Origin: Cupriavidus phytohabitans
GTDB lineage: Bacteria > Pseudomonadota > Gammaproteobacteria > Burkholderiales > Burkholderiaceae
Length of the DNA: 64,000 bases
Direction of reading: 5' to 3'
Assembly (NCBI RefSeq): GCF_000426345.1
Contig: NZ_AUFE01000026.1
Span: 23,116-87,115 of the forward strand
This document shows, in pieces, positions 38,601 through 47,399 of this stretch (the stretch's first letter is position 1; the number at the start of each line of letters is the position of its first letter). The position numbers were made by a program, and so were the translations under genes. The notes beneath the pieces are model-generated. The model was not told the DNA's origin. It did no database searches and was given only the letters and a program-made list of their open reading frames with translations.

Positions 38601-39048
38601 TGGCGCCCAGCGCCGGCGCGACGATGCCGGCGACCGCCAGCATCACCGCGAACGACGCCAGCGGCCCGTGGCGGAGCAGCCCGGCGTGCCGGTCGAGCAG
38701 CCGCAGCAGGCCGGTGGCGCACAGGATCTCGGCCAGGTTGGCGCCGGCCAGCATCAGCGCGCTGGCGGTGCTGTCGCCGGCGGCATGGTTGGCCAGCAGG
38801 TTCGCGCCCAGCATGCCGGCCAGCAGCCACGGCGCCTCGCGACGCGGGCGATGCAGCAGCAGCCCCAGCGCGAAGGCGTTGGGCAGCCATACCGCGGCCA
38901 CGTTGCCCGGCAGCCGCGCCAGCCACAGGCCCGCCGCCGCCAGGGCGAAATAGCCGGCACCGGCCAGCAGCAGCGGCTGCCAGCGGCGCTGCGCGGCGGA
39001 ATGGACGGTGGCGGCCTGGTGGCTCGGCGGGGCCGTATCTGGCGTCAT
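35659..39048 (-). CDS. MASE1-PAS-GGDEF-EAL cyclic-di-GMP signalling protein
   Basis: 1129 residues. An N-terminal MASE1 membrane sensor (about 20-300, eight helices) is followed by three PAS domains (about 315-435, 440-560 and 570-690), a GGDEF domain with intact RLGGDEF and an upstream RxxD inhibitory site (RPDD), and an EAL domain with EILVRM in place of EALVR. The EAL metal and catalytic residues (SINLS Asn, EITET, DDFGSG, KIDGSF, AEWVE, YAQGY) are retained, so both c-di-GMP synthesis and hydrolysis are possible. ATG 39048 is chosen because membrane helices begin soon after; earlier codons look non-coding. hutC overlaps its stop. Confidence 0.92.
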   Translation of the reverse strand: MTPDTAPPSHQAATVHSAAQRRWQPLLLAGAGYFALAAAGLWLARLPGNVAAVWLPNAFALGLLLHRPRREAPWLLAGMLGANLLANHAAGDSTASALMLAGANLAEILCATGLLRLLDRHAGLLRHGPLASFAVMLAVAGIVAPALGASAGAAAIASLHGTAFASVWWTWWQASALGMALLLPMMLSMTPGRVRAAFARPALVPQAGLLALCLAIGALAQWQGNDPFAAMSLPLVLVALAGNPFATALLTLVATLSLQALMLAGHHHEAVPLSAAVIMVFPVCIAYLTEQNRHGRASLRSSEQRFRQAMEHSAIGMALVGMDGRWETVNRAMTELLGYSAEELRAITFQQLTHPDDLTDDLRQAAMLVDGKIESYRMEKRYRHKDGQYRWALLAVSLARDERTGAPQHFIAQVEDIHARKLAQEELERLSRRIQLAVEAGGVGIWEWDFASAVITWDARMHALHGTEPAQGAPQAGQWIAMLHPDDVSRVSAEMRQAIRGAAPFDTEYRVRRPDGAVRHVRAMAMVTRGADGMAHALVGTNWDITEQRRLTEALFEEKERLHITLRSIGDAVICTDASMHVTFMNPIAEQLTGWTMGSASGLPLERVFRIVDEATGDPIPSPVESCLRTLTPAYLQDGAVLQSLTGERHDVQDSAAPVLTGAGEVLGAVLVFQDITTARALQRELARSAMHDALTGLPNRTWFEKRLREACDAARLHGHRAALCFIDLDRFKIVNDTAGHGAGDVLLRELGYLIRNHVRPDDLLARLGGDEFALLLKDCTVDQAEQVCEGVIDAIRGRRFPWEGRVYDVGASIGIAAIDRDVPPVSELMSRADVACYAAKAAGRSRVSVYRRDESDARRHHRELEVAAGIHSALEANRFRLFAQEIRALQPAGKGSGEHRHIEILVRMVDENGEMILPGAFIPAAERYDLMGHVDRWVIHNVLHGYGERLRAVPGLSVSINLSANSLGEPFLLPFLHAELDASALPASRIRLEITETALINNMAAANLLVTDMRRAGCTVSLDDFGSGLSSFAYLKQFPVDFLKIDGSFIRQLADNAVDREIVSSINDIGHRLGVKTVAEWVEDERTLDALRAIGVDYAQGYAIGRPTPLDAFLQTCGPRGVEQQQGA

Positions 39049-39404
39049 GGACGGGTGCGGTGCAAAGGACGGTGCGAATCGGTCGGGCCCGGGCGGCAGG
39101 TCTGGCGCGCCTTGCCGGGGCAGTATCGGCCCGGCAAGGCGCGCGGACGGACTGCCGCCCAGCGTAGCGGCAACTGTAACGGGGATGGGCACCCGGGCAA
39201 AAGCCGGACAGCAGGCTGCCGTGGGCGTTGTTGCCACTGGTGTTCGCGCCGGTTTTTTGGTAGGCGGCGGGGCGGGACCGGAGTGCGGCGAAGGCCGGCG
39301 ATGACCTCGCGGGTAATCGCGGCGCTCCGCCGCGGCATCCATCATGCAGCCATGGCCTGCCAGCCGGGCCGACCGGAACCCCAACCAGCACACAGGAGAA
39401 CACC
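39049..39404. other. divergent intergenic region with a long hairpin
   Basis: 356 bases without a supported gene between the GGDEF-EAL gene and the SnoaL-like gene. A 15-bp-stem hairpin (GCGCGCCTTGCCGGG / CCCGGCAAGGCGCGC, 10-base loop) at 39105-39144 lies 57-96 bases before the GGDEF-EAL start and could act in its mRNA leader or as an operator. Confidence 0.6.
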
Positions 39405-39821
39405 ATGTCAGCTGCCGTCGAGTCTTCCCAGTCCACCGCTTCCACCATGCCCGCCGATCCCGCCACGCTCGCCGACCGCTACCTCGCCGCCTGGAACGAA
39501 ACCGATCCCGCGCGCCGCCGCGAACTGATCGCGCTGGCGTGGACCGAATCGGCCAGCTATGTCGATCCGCTGATGCGCGGCGACGGCCATGCCGGCATCG
39601 ACGCCATGATCGCGGCGGTCCAAGGCAAGTTTCCTGGTTTCCGCTTCACCCGCGTCAGCCCCGTCGACGCGCATGGCGGGAACCTGCGCTTCAGCTGGGA
39701 GCTGGGGCCCGCGGGCGCGCCCGCGCTGGTGGTCGGCACCGATTTCGCCACCGTTGCCGCCGACGGCCGGCTGGCGCGCATGACGGGCTTTATCGACCGG
39801 GCCCCCGCCGGGCTGGCCTGA
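39405..39821 (+). CDS. SnoaL-like/NTF2-fold protein
   Basis: 138 residues of the SnoaL-like polyketide cyclase/isomerase fold: LADRYLAAWNETDPARRRELIALAWTE at the start, YVDPLMRGDGHAGIDAMI, FRFTRVSPVDAHGGNLRFSWEL and a C-terminal IDRAP strand. Cone-shaped NTF2-like proteins bind small hydrophobic ligands; the real substrate is unknown. The ATG is preceded by AGGAGA. Confidence 0.85.
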   Translation: MSAAVESSQSTASTMPADPATLADRYLAAWNETDPARRRELIALAWTESASYVDPLMRGDGHAGIDAMIAAVQGKFPGFRFTRVSPVDAHGGNLRFSWELGPAGAPALVVGTDFATVAADGRLARMTGFIDRAPAGLA

Positions 39822-39926
39822 GCGCGCCGGGCGTCCCAGGCGCGCCTGTGTGGCCTGGCCCACCGACAGCCCCCCCTCCGCTGGACGCATCCTGCTGCAT
39901 CCAGTGCGGCGGACAGGGGAGCGAAG

Positions 39927-40814
39927 ATGGCGCGTGTTCTGCGAGTGGCGGCGTGGGGGCTGGCCGGCGTGGCCGCCGTCGTGGCGGTGTTGGCGTATGC
40001 CGCGGTCTGGGTCGGCGAGCGCAAGGCGTCGCGGATCGTGGCGGTGCAGGTCGCGCCGCTGCCCCTGCGCGACGACCCAGCCGCCATCGCCCACGGCAAG
40101 TACCTCTATGAATCGCGCGGCTGCATGGAGTGTCACGGCGCCGGCGCCGGCGGCAAGCAGGTGTTCGACGATCCCAACGGCCTGCGCGTGCGCGCGCCCG
40201 ACCTGACCCGCGCCAATCCCGCCATCGCCGCGTACCGCGCCGAGGACTGGGTACGCAGCGTTCGCCATGGCGTGGCGCCGTCGGGCCGGCCGCTGCTGAT
40301 CATGCCGAGCGAGGACTACAACCGCCTCAGCGACGAAGACCTCAGTGCGCTGGTGGCCTACCTGCGCAGCCTGCCGCCGGGCATGGGCGCGCCCGCCGAA
40401 GTCAGCCTGCCATGGATGGTGCGGGCGCTGTACGGTGTGGGCATGGTGCGGGACGCGGCTTCCAAGATCGACCACAGCCTGCCGGTGCAGCCGGCGCAGG
40501 CGCCGGCGCCCACGGCGCAGTATGGCGGCTATGTCGCCAATGCCTGCCTGGGCTGCCATGGCCACGACTTCAGCGGCGGCAAGATTCCCGGCGCGCCGCC
40601 CGACTGGCCGCCGGCCGCCGACCTGCGCCCGGTCTCGGGCGGCGCCATGTCGCGCTATGGCCAGGCCGGGGCGTTCATCGAGATGATGCGCAGCGGCAAG
40701 CGGCCCGACGGCTCGCAGATCAGCAGCGTGATGCCGTTCGACTCGTTCGGGCGCATGAACGATACCGAGCTGACGGCGCTGTACCTCTTCCTCGCGGATA
40801 TGCCGCGGCGCTGA
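39927..40814 (+). CDS. membrane-anchored di-haem cytochrome c
   Basis: 295 residues: N-terminal membrane anchor (about 7-28) and two c-type haem sites, CMECH at 66-70 and CLGCH at 207-211, with methionine candidates for axial ligation in LLIMPSEDY and SSVMPFDSFG. It is a periplasmic electron carrier. Similar di-haem cytochromes serve molybdenum hydroxylases such as the one encoded at 42.3-45.1 kb; that link is inferred, since an oppositely oriented acyltransferase gene separates them. Confidence 0.88.
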   Translation: MARVLRVAAWGLAGVAAVVAVLAYAAVWVGERKASRIVAVQVAPLPLRDDPAAIAHGKYLYESRGCMECHGAGAGGKQVFDDPNGLRVRAPDLTRANPAIAAYRAEDWVRSVRHGVAPSGRPLLIMPSEDYNRLSDEDLSALVAYLRSLPPGMGAPAEVSLPWMVRALYGVGMVRDAASKIDHSLPVQPAQAPAPTAQYGGYVANACLGCHGHDFSGGKIPGAPPDWPPAADLRPVSGGAMSRYGQAGAFIEMMRSGKRPDGSQISSVMPFDSFGRMNDTELTALYLFLADMPRR

Positions 40815-40823
40815 AAGCGCGCC

Positions 40824-41981
40824 TCATTGCCTTGCCAGCCGGCGTCCCGCGGCGATGCCCGGCAGCTCCACCCAGCGGTGCAGCAGCAACGCCAGGCCTA
40901 GCGCCAGCCCCGCGTCGATGGCAAAGCGCAGCAGCTGCAGGCCGGTCTGGTCCGGCGTCAGCTCGGGCATCAGCCGCTTGACGCCTTCGATCACCGTGGG
41001 ATGCACCAGGTAGAGCGCGTACGACAGCTCGCCCAGCCACACCAGCGCGCGCGGCACGCGCAGCATGCCGGTATGCTCGGCCGCGACCGCGCCCGCCAGC
41101 AGCAGCGCCGCCGGCACGCCGCGGCCGGCCAGGCTGAAGTCCGGGCCGACCAGCGGCAGCGACAGCGCGAACGCCGCGCAGCCGGTGGCCAGCATCGCCA
41201 GCGCGACCGGCGGCGTCAGCAGGTGGCGCCAGCGCGCATAGGCCCAGGCCAGCAGGCAGCCGAGCAGGAATTCCAGCACCAGCGGGTTGCTCGCCATCGC
41301 CAGCCACGGCGACGCGAACGGGTAGCCCTGTGCGGGATCGCCGACCAGCGTGCCGAAGCGCCACCACGGCAGCACCAGTGTCGAGAGCGCGAACAGTGCC
41401 AGCACCACCCACAGCGCGCGCCGCCCGGCCAGCAGCAGCCCGAGCGCGAACGCGGCATAGAACGCGATCTCATAGTTGAGCGACCAGCCCACGTACAGCG
41501 CCGGATAGCCGTAATAGGGCGCATGCGCGGTGGTGGTGGGCAGGAACGCCAGCGACGCGGCGAACAGCGCCGGCGTCACCGGGTTGAGCAGCAGTGCGTG
41601 CAGCACCGACATGGCCCAGTACGGCGGCGCCAGCCGGAACGCGCGGCGGACCAGGAAGCTGAGCGGGCGCTCCGGCCGCGGCCGCGCCAGCACCGCGACC
41701 CAGGCAATGATGAAGCCGCTGATGACGAAGAACACATCGACGCCGACATGGCCGCGCTTGATCACATTGGTGGTCAGCCAGCCGAGCACGGGGGCGTCGG
41801 CCCCGCCCAGCGCGAGGCCCGAGTGGTAGACGACCACGAAGGCCGCGGCCAGGCCGCGCAGCGCCTGGATGCTGTCGAGCCGGGCAATGGCAGGGGAGGT
41901 GCGGGAGGTGGCGGGAGCGTCGGCGGCGCGGGAACTAGAAGCGGGCCGCGCGGCGCGTGGCGGTGCTGGCGTACCCGTCAC
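40824..41981 (-). CDS. acyltransferase family 3 (OafA/YrhL-like) membrane protein
   Basis: About 385 residues, with the acyltransferase-3 start IARLDSIQALRGLAA, the R/H motif FFVISGFIIAWVA, and about ten membrane helices. Such enzymes O-acetylate surface polysaccharides, lipopolysaccharide or peptidoglycan. The start is uncertain: GTG 41981 sits closest to the domain, while ATG 42116 or 42191 would add a Pro/Ala-rich leader; none has a good ribosome binding site. The C-terminal SGNH domain found in some members is absent. Confidence 0.8.
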   Translation of the reverse strand: MTGTPAPPRAARPASSSRAADAPATSRTSPAIARLDSIQALRGLAAAFVVVYHSGLALGGADAPVLGWLTTNVIKRGHVGVDVFFVISGFIIAWVAVLARPRPERPLSFLVRRAFRLAPPYWAMSVLHALLLNPVTPALFAASLAFLPTTTAHAPYYGYPALYVGWSLNYEIAFYAAFALGLLLAGRRALWVVLALFALSTLVLPWWRFGTLVGDPAQGYPFASPWLAMASNPLVLEFLLGCLLAWAYARWRHLLTPPVALAMLATGCAAFALSLPLVGPDFSLAGRGVPAALLLAGAVAAEHTGMLRVPRALVWLGELSYALYLVHPTVIEGVKRLMPELTPDQTGLQLLRFAIDAGLALGLALLLHRWVELPGIAAGRRLARQ

Positions 41982-42319
41982 CGGATGGTGGCGTTCTGGA
42001 ATAGTCGGCGGCACTGTTTCAGCGGCAGGAATCCGCAAGCGATGAATCCATGAGGGACAACGGCCGTATGCACAAAGTTCGTGCAAAAACCGTCGTAGCG
42101 CGCGTAGGCGCATCATTCGCCCCAATGCGGGTCGCAATGCCTCCGGCAAGGTGACCGGAATTGCACTATCCTCACTTGTCCCGTGCGCCATGCTGCGCGC
42201 ACGGGCAGTGCCCCCGCATCCTCACGCGTTCGCCATGCGCCGCCCTTGCCGGCGCGGACGGCGCGCGGGCCCGGGCACACGCCATGACCAGTGGGCAACG
42301 TACCCAAGGAGTGTCCCCC

Positions 42320-42784
42320 ATGACCACCCTCAACATCAACGTCAACGGCAAGACCCGCACGGTCGACGTGGATCCGTCCACGCCGCTGCTGTGGGCGCTG
42401 CGTGACAACCTCGACATGACCGGCACCAAGTTCGGCTGCGGCATGGCCGCGTGCGGTGCCTGCACCGTGCATATCAACGGCCAGGCCACGCGCAGCTGCG
42501 TGACGCCGGTTTCCGCAGCGGCGGGCGCCAGCATCACCACCATCGAAGGCGTGGACACCGACAAGGTCGGCCGCGCCGTGCTCGACGCGTGGGTCAGGCA
42601 CGATGTCGCCCAATGCGGCTACTGCCAGAACGGCCAGGTGATGAGCGCGATCGGCCTGCTGCGCAGCAAGCCGCGCCCCACCGACGCCGACATCGACCAG
42701 GCCATGGCCGGCAACCTGTGCCGCTGCGGCACGTACCAGCGCATCCGCGCGGCGATCAAGGACGCCGCGCGCGCGCTGGCCTGA
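42320..42784 (+). CDS. isoquinoline 1-oxidoreductase-type alpha subunit (2Fe-2S)
   Basis: 154 residues of the small subunit of molybdenum hydroxylases (IorA-like). Two 2Fe-2S clusters: plant-type cysteines in [18 protein letters not shown] with Cys in ATRSCVTP, and the C-terminal motif CGYCQNGQ ... [11 protein letters not shown]. It transfers electrons from the molybdenum site to an acceptor. AAGGAG precedes ATG 42320. The 16-base gap to the beta subunit implies co-transcription. Confidence 0.93.
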   Translation: MTTLNINVNGKTRTVDVDPSTPLLWALRDNLDMTGTKFGCGMAACGACTVHINGQATRSCVTPVSAAAGASITTIEGVDTDKVGRAVLDAWVRHDVAQCGYCQNGQVMSAIGLLRSKPRPTDADIDQAMAGNLCRCGTYQRIRAAIKDAARALA

Positions 42785-42800
42785 ACGGGAGGAACCGATC

Positions 42801-45077
42801 ATGCGAATCCGAGGCATTGAAGCACTGGCCGGCGGCCACGGTGGCCAGGGCGTCCAGGGCGTCCAGGGCGACAACTGCGGCACGGCGCAAGGCGGCATCG
42901 CCACGCTGAGCCGTCGCGGTTTCCTGAAACTCACCGGCCTGGCCGGCGGCGGGCTGGCGCTGGGCGTGGCGCCGCTGGCGCAGGCGCAGGAGGCGGGCAA
43001 GCCCAAGGCGCCGTCGGCGCCGCAGGCTTTCCTGATCATCGCGCCGGACAATACCGTCACGGTGGCAGTGAACCGGCTGGAATTCGGCCAGGGCGTGCAT
43101 ACGGCGCTGCCGATGGCGCTGGCGGAAGAACTGGACGCCGACTGGCGCAACGTACGCGCGACGCTGGCCCCCGCGGGCGACGCGTACAAGGATCCCGCCT
43201 TCGGCATGCAGATGACCGGCGGCTCGACCGCGCTGAATCACTCGTTCCAGCAGTACCGCGAGCTGGGCGCGCGCGCCCGCGCCATGCTGGTAAGCGCGGC
43301 CGCGCAGAAGTGGAAGGTCGACCCGGCCGGCATCAAGGTCGAGCAGGGCGTGCTCACCTCAGGCAGCCACCGCGCCACCCTCGGCGAACTGGCGCAGGCC
43401 GCGATGGAACTGCCCGTGCCGCAGCAGGTCACGCTGAAGGACCCGGCGCAGTTCCGCATCGTCGGCAAGCCCACGCAGCGGCTGGACGCGCGCGGCAAGC
43501 TGGCGGCGACCACGCCGTTCGGCATCGACACGAAGCTCGACAAGATGGTGGTGGCCGTGGTCGCACGCCCGCCGCGCTTCAGCGGCAAGGTGAAGTCGTT
43601 CAACGCCGACAAGGCGCGCGCGGTGCAGGGCGTGCATGGCGTGATGCAGGTGCCCGTGGACCGCGGCGGCACCGGCGTGGCGGTGGTCGGCAGCGGCTAC
43701 TGGCCCGCCAAGATGGGCCGCGACGCGCTGGAGATCCAGTGGGAAGACGCGGGCTCCAAAGTGTCGTCGCAGGCGTTGTTCGACGAGTATGCGAAGCTGG
43801 CCGCGCAGCCGGGTACGGTGGCGCGCGCTGGCGAAGGCGATATCAATGCGGCCATCAACGGTGCCGCGCGCAAGATCGATGCGGAATTCCGCTTCCCGTA
43901 CCTCGCGCACGCTCCGATGGAGCCGCTCAACTGCACGCTGCAGCCCGAGGTGTCCGGCGGCAAGCTGCAGGCGGTCAAGGTGTGGGTGGGGTCGCAGTTC
44001 CAGACCGTCGACCAGGCCGCGATCGCGCGCACGCTGGCCCTGTCGCCCGACAAGGTCGTGCTCAACACCATGATGGCCGGCGGCGGCTTCGGCCGGCGCG
44101 CGGTGCCGACCTCCGACTACCTTGTCGAAGCGGCCAATGTGCTCAAGGCCTGGGTGGCAGCCGGACATGCCGAGCCGCTCAAGGTGGTGTGGAGCCGCGA
44201 AGACGATATCCGCGGCGGCTACTACCGTCCGCTGCACCTGCACCGCGCCCGCATTGGCTTCGATGCGCGGGGAAAGGTGGTGGGCTGGCAGCACACCGTG
44301 GTCGGGCAGTCGATCCTGAAGGGCACGCCGTTCGAACCGTTCATGGTCAAGAACGGCGTCGACGCGACCATGACCGAGGGCATCGTCGAGAACGATTACG
44401 ACCTGCCGCTGCAGATGTCGGTGCATCACCCGCAAGTGGACGTGCCGGTGCTGTGGTGGCGCTCGGTCGGCAACACGCATACCGCCTTCGTCAAGGAAAC
44501 GCTGGCCGACGAAATGGCCGCGGCCGCGAAGCAGGACCCGGTGGCGTTCCGGCTGGCGCGCCTCGACGAAAAGAAACACGCGCGCCATCGCGCCGCGCTG
44601 CAGCTGGCGGTGGACAAGTCCGGCTACGGCAAGCGCAAGCTGCCCAAGGGGCACGCGTGGGGCGTGGCGGTCCACGAGTCGTTCAACAGCGTGGTGGCCT
44701 ATGTGGTCGACGTGTCGCTGGTGAAGGGCGAGCCGCGCGTGCACCGCGTGACCGCCGGCGTGCATGCCAACCGCGTGGTCAACCCGCTGTCGGCCGAAGC
44801 CCAGATCCAGGGCGGCTGCGTGTTCGGGCTGGCGATGACGAAGCCGGGGTTTGCCATCGAGATCGAGAACGGCGCCGTGAAGAACAGCAACTTCACCGAC
44901 TTCCCGCCGCCCCGTATCACCGATGCGCCGGTGGTGGACGTGTTCTTCGTGCCATCGCAGGACAACCCCACGGGCCTGGGCGAGCCGGGCGTGCCGCCGA
45001 TCGCGCCGGCGGTGGCGAATGCGCTGTTCCGGCTGACCGGGAAGCGGCAGCGGCAGCTGCCGTTCGTGCTCGCCTGA
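42801..45077 (+). CDS. isoquinoline 1-oxidoreductase-type beta subunit (molybdopterin)
   Basis: 758 residues. A Tat signal (SRRGFLKLTGLAGGGLALG, about residues 36-55) shows export of the folded complex, and the two molybdopterin-binding halves follow. MMAGGGFGRRAVPTSDY, PVLWWRSVGNTHTAF and the catalytic glutamate region GLGEPGVPPIAPAV are present. The family oxidises N-heteroaromatics or aldehydes; the substrate here is unknown. The leader before the Tat motif contains a three-fold GTCCAGGGC DNA repeat (GQGVQGVQGD). No xanthine-dehydrogenase-type FAD subunit is present, as is usual for IorAB. It depends on molybdate, as does FdsA. Confidence 0.92.
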   Translation: MRIRGIEALAGGHGGQGVQGVQGDNCGTAQGGIATLSRRGFLKLTGLAGGGLALGVAPLAQAQEAGKPKAPSAPQAFLIIAPDNTVTVAVNRLEFGQGVHTALPMALAEELDADWRNVRATLAPAGDAYKDPAFGMQMTGGSTALNHSFQQYRELGARARAMLVSAAAQKWKVDPAGIKVEQGVLTSGSHRATLGELAQAAMELPVPQQVTLKDPAQFRIVGKPTQRLDARGKLAATTPFGIDTKLDKMVVAVVARPPRFSGKVKSFNADKARAVQGVHGVMQVPVDRGGTGVAVVGSGYWPAKMGRDALEIQWEDAGSKVSSQALFDEYAKLAAQPGTVARAGEGDINAAINGAARKIDAEFRFPYLAHAPMEPLNCTLQPEVSGGKLQAVKVWVGSQFQTVDQAAIARTLALSPDKVVLNTMMAGGGFGRRAVPTSDYLVEAANVLKAWVAAGHAEPLKVVWSREDDIRGGYYRPLHLHRARIGFDARGKVVGWQHTVVGQSILKGTPFEPFMVKNGVDATMTEGIVENDYDLPLQMSVHHPQVDVPVLWWRSVGNTHTAFVKETLADEMAAAAKQDPVAFRLARLDEKKHARHRAALQLAVDKSGYGKRKLPKGHAWGVAVHESFNSVVAYVVDVSLVKGEPRVHRVTAGVHANRVVNPLSAEAQIQGGCVFGLAMTKPGFAIEIENGAVKNSNFTDFPPPRITDAPVVDVFFVPSQDNPTGLGEPGVPPIAPAVANALFRLTGKRQRQLPFVLA

Positions 45078-45297
45078 CGCAGGCGTGGCGCGGCGCCCCT
45101 GCACCCGGCGCCGCGCCCGCGCATCCCCCGAATGCGGCTGGCGGGTGCGCTTGTTGTCATCGCACCAGTGTTTGCGCCAGGGTGGCTGCACCCTATTGCG
45201 TTTGCGCGCCGGCCCGCGTAGAACGTGGAGACACTGCGCCCGCCCGGCCGCCGCCCGGCAGCACCGGGCCGGCGCGCCGGACGTTCGAGGTGTGGCC

Positions 45298-45585
45298 ATG
45301 GAGACCCAGGAAAGTACCCTAACCCTTGCGCTGATGACGGAGCCCGCGCGGGCCCGCGTGTGCCGCGCGCTGCTCGACGCGGGCGAGAACGGGCTGCCCG
45401 CGGCCGACCTGGCCCACATCGCGCAGGTCAGCCTGGCGCGCGCCGGCCACCTGTTCCAGGAGCTGGTGCAGGCCGACGTGCTGGCGCTGTCGATCCAGGA
45501 ACGCAAGGTCTGCTACGTGCTCAAGGCGCGGCGCGCGGTGACCGAGGCGCTTGGCCACATCGACGCTAGCGGCCTGGCCGACTGA
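45298..45585 (+). CDS. small ArsR-like winged-helix protein
   Basis: 95 residues with an ArsR-like winged helix: LTEPARARVCRALLDAGE, LPAADLAHIAQVSLARAGHLFQELVQADVLAL. The metal-binding Cys motif of ArsR/SmtB is absent. It is probably a DNA-binding regulator of unknown target; it stands 220 bp after the molybdenum hydroxylase genes in the same direction, so a link is possible. Confidence 0.7.
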   Translation: METQESTLTLALMTEPARARVCRALLDAGENGLPAADLAHIAQVSLARAGHLFQELVQADVLALSIQERKVCYVLKARRAVTEALGHIDASGLAD

Positions 45586-45648
45586 GTGCATCCGGCGCCG
45601 CGCGCGGACGGAAATGCCAGCGATTGATGCCGGCAGTCGATGCGGCCG

Positions 45649-47196
45649 CTATTTCTGTACCTGCCTGCGCGCGCGCTCGCGCGCCGCCTGCATGTCCTGC
45701 ATGAGCCGGTACGCCGCGTAGTACTTGAAGATGTTGCGCACGTAGGTGGTGGTCTCGATGCCGATCTTTTCCGCCACCACGATCTCGACATTGTTGAACC
45801 ACTTGTCCGGATTCAGCCCGCGCGCCGCCGCTTCCTTGCGCATCTTGGCGATATTGCCCGGCCCGGCGTTATAGCTCGCAAACGCGAACAGCGGCCGGTC
45901 CGTTTCCGAGAAATGCGCGTCCGGGAAGTACTTCGTCATCAGCCGGTCCATGTACTTGGCGCCGGCGTGGACATTGGCCTCTGCCATCCGGATGTTGCCG
46001 ACATTCAGTTCCTTGCCCGTGGCCGGCATGATCTGCATGATGCCGACCGCGCCGACATGGCTGCGCGCCTCCTGGTTCAGCTGTGACTCCTGGAAACCCT
46101 GCGCGGCCAGCATCAGCGGGTCGAAGCCATAGTCCTTGCCATATTTCTCGAAGAAGGCGATGGTCTGCTGGAAACGCTTGTACTCGGCATCGTCGGTGTT
46201 GTTCTTGATCTGCTTGACGCGCTGCATGGTCTGCTTGAGCAGGTACTCCGCCACGCCCTGCTTCTTGACATAGTTGACGTAGAAGTCATCGATCGCCTGC
46301 CGCAGCTGCGGGCTGTTCTTGCGGAAGGCCCAGCCGACAAAGCCGCCTTCGCGCACGGCCAGGTCCTCGCGCACCTTGATGTTCGGCAGGATCTGCGCCC
46401 ACGTCGCGGCCTTCCAGTCATCGACCACCACGATCTGCAGCACGCCCGCGTTGAGCATCTCGAGCACGTCTTCGTCTTCGAGCGCGTCGGGCAGCATGAC
46501 CAGCTTCATCGGCGCCTTGCCGGCGTGGCGCAGGCTGTCGTTCAGCACGGTCAGGCTTTCGAAATAGCTGCTGGCGCGCCGGACGTGCACGGTTTTTCCG
46601 GCGAGGTCGTCGAGGCGCTGCAACGCCGGCGCCTTCGGCCCGGTGACCACCAGCTCGCGCACCGGCTTGCGGTCGCGCGGCGCGGCGAAATCGACCTGCT
46701 TCAGCCGGTTCTCGGTCTCGGTCAGGTTGCCGGCGGCGATATCGCCGAGCCCCGCCATCAGGTCAGGCAGCAGGCGGTCGCGCGTGGTCGGAATGATGAT
46801 GACGGTCAGCGGGCGCTTGCCAAGCTGGTCGGCGTATTTCTTGTTCAGGTAGCGCTCGAAGCCACGCACCAGCTCCGCGGTCAGCCCGCGCTCGCGCCCC
46901 TTGTCGCTGAAGTAGAGCGTGCGGCTGTAAGGCACCAGCACGCGGATGACGCGGCTCTTGAGCATCACGTCGAAGTCGCCGGTACGGGGCTTGTTGGCAA
47001 GGCTCAGGCCACGTGGCTTGGCGGGTGCCGCCTCGCTCGGCGCAGCGGTCGCGGCAGGGGCCGCCGCAGCGGGCGGCGGATTTTGCGAAGGCTTTGTTTG
47101 CTGCGCTACGGCAGAGGGTCCACACAGGCTGCACGTGCCCACCAGGCCAGACAGAAAGAGGCCTGCCAACCAACGGGAAGGGTGGACAGCGGACAT
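45649..47196 (-). CDS. MltF-like lytic transglycosylase with solute-binding domain
   Basis: About 515 residues: signal peptide, a Pro/Ala-rich linker, an SBP_bac_3-type domain (about 85-330, VIRVLVPYSRTLYFSDKGRERG) and a GH23 lysozyme-like transglycosylase domain (about 350-490) with the catalytic Glu in QGFQESQLN, VGIMQIMP, and FASYNAGPGNI. This is the MltF architecture, in which the first domain regulates peptidoglycan cleavage. The gene has no obvious operon partner. Start taken at ATG 47196, nine codons inside the longest frame, because it opens a better signal peptide. Confidence 0.88.
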   Translation of the reverse strand: MSAVHPSRWLAGLFLSGLVGTCSLCGPSAVAQQTKPSQNPPPAAAAPAATAAPSEAAPAKPRGLSLANKPRTGDFDVMLKSRVIRVLVPYSRTLYFSDKGRERGLTAELVRGFERYLNKKYADQLGKRPLTVIIIPTTRDRLLPDLMAGLGDIAAGNLTETENRLKQVDFAAPRDRKPVRELVVTGPKAPALQRLDDLAGKTVHVRRASSYFESLTVLNDSLRHAGKAPMKLVMLPDALEDEDVLEMLNAGVLQIVVVDDWKAATWAQILPNIKVREDLAVREGGFVGWAFRKNSPQLRQAIDDFYVNYVKKQGVAEYLLKQTMQRVKQIKNNTDDAEYKRFQQTIAFFEKYGKDYGFDPLMLAAQGFQESQLNQEARSHVGAVGIMQIMPATGKELNVGNIRMAEANVHAGAKYMDRLMTKYFPDAHFSETDRPLFAFASYNAGPGNIAKMRKEAAARGLNPDKWFNNVEIVVAEKIGIETTTYVRNIFKYYAAYRLMQDMQAARERARRQVQK

Positions 47197-47399
47197 GGCG
47201 GGGAATGCAAGCCGCGCAAGCAAGCGCGCGGTTTGCCCATAAGGAGTCTAGGCGCGATACGGCGGCTTGCAAGCGGGAAGCCGTGCGCAGGCTGCGGGAA
47301 GCGCAGGTTTGCGCAACTCGGGGGGAACGCGTTTGAGACCGGGGAAGAAGATGGCCGGCTTGCGCTGGCCATCTCTCACTTGCAGCATGCGTGATTACG

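Noticed and set aside
35611..39528. A 1305-codon open frame on the plus strand
   Set aside because: It is antisense to the GGDEF-EAL gene and has low-complexity His/Gln/Arg composition; the minus strand carries full domain motifs. The same reasoning removes the long antisense frames at 4395-6479, 27929-29347 and 43359-45506.
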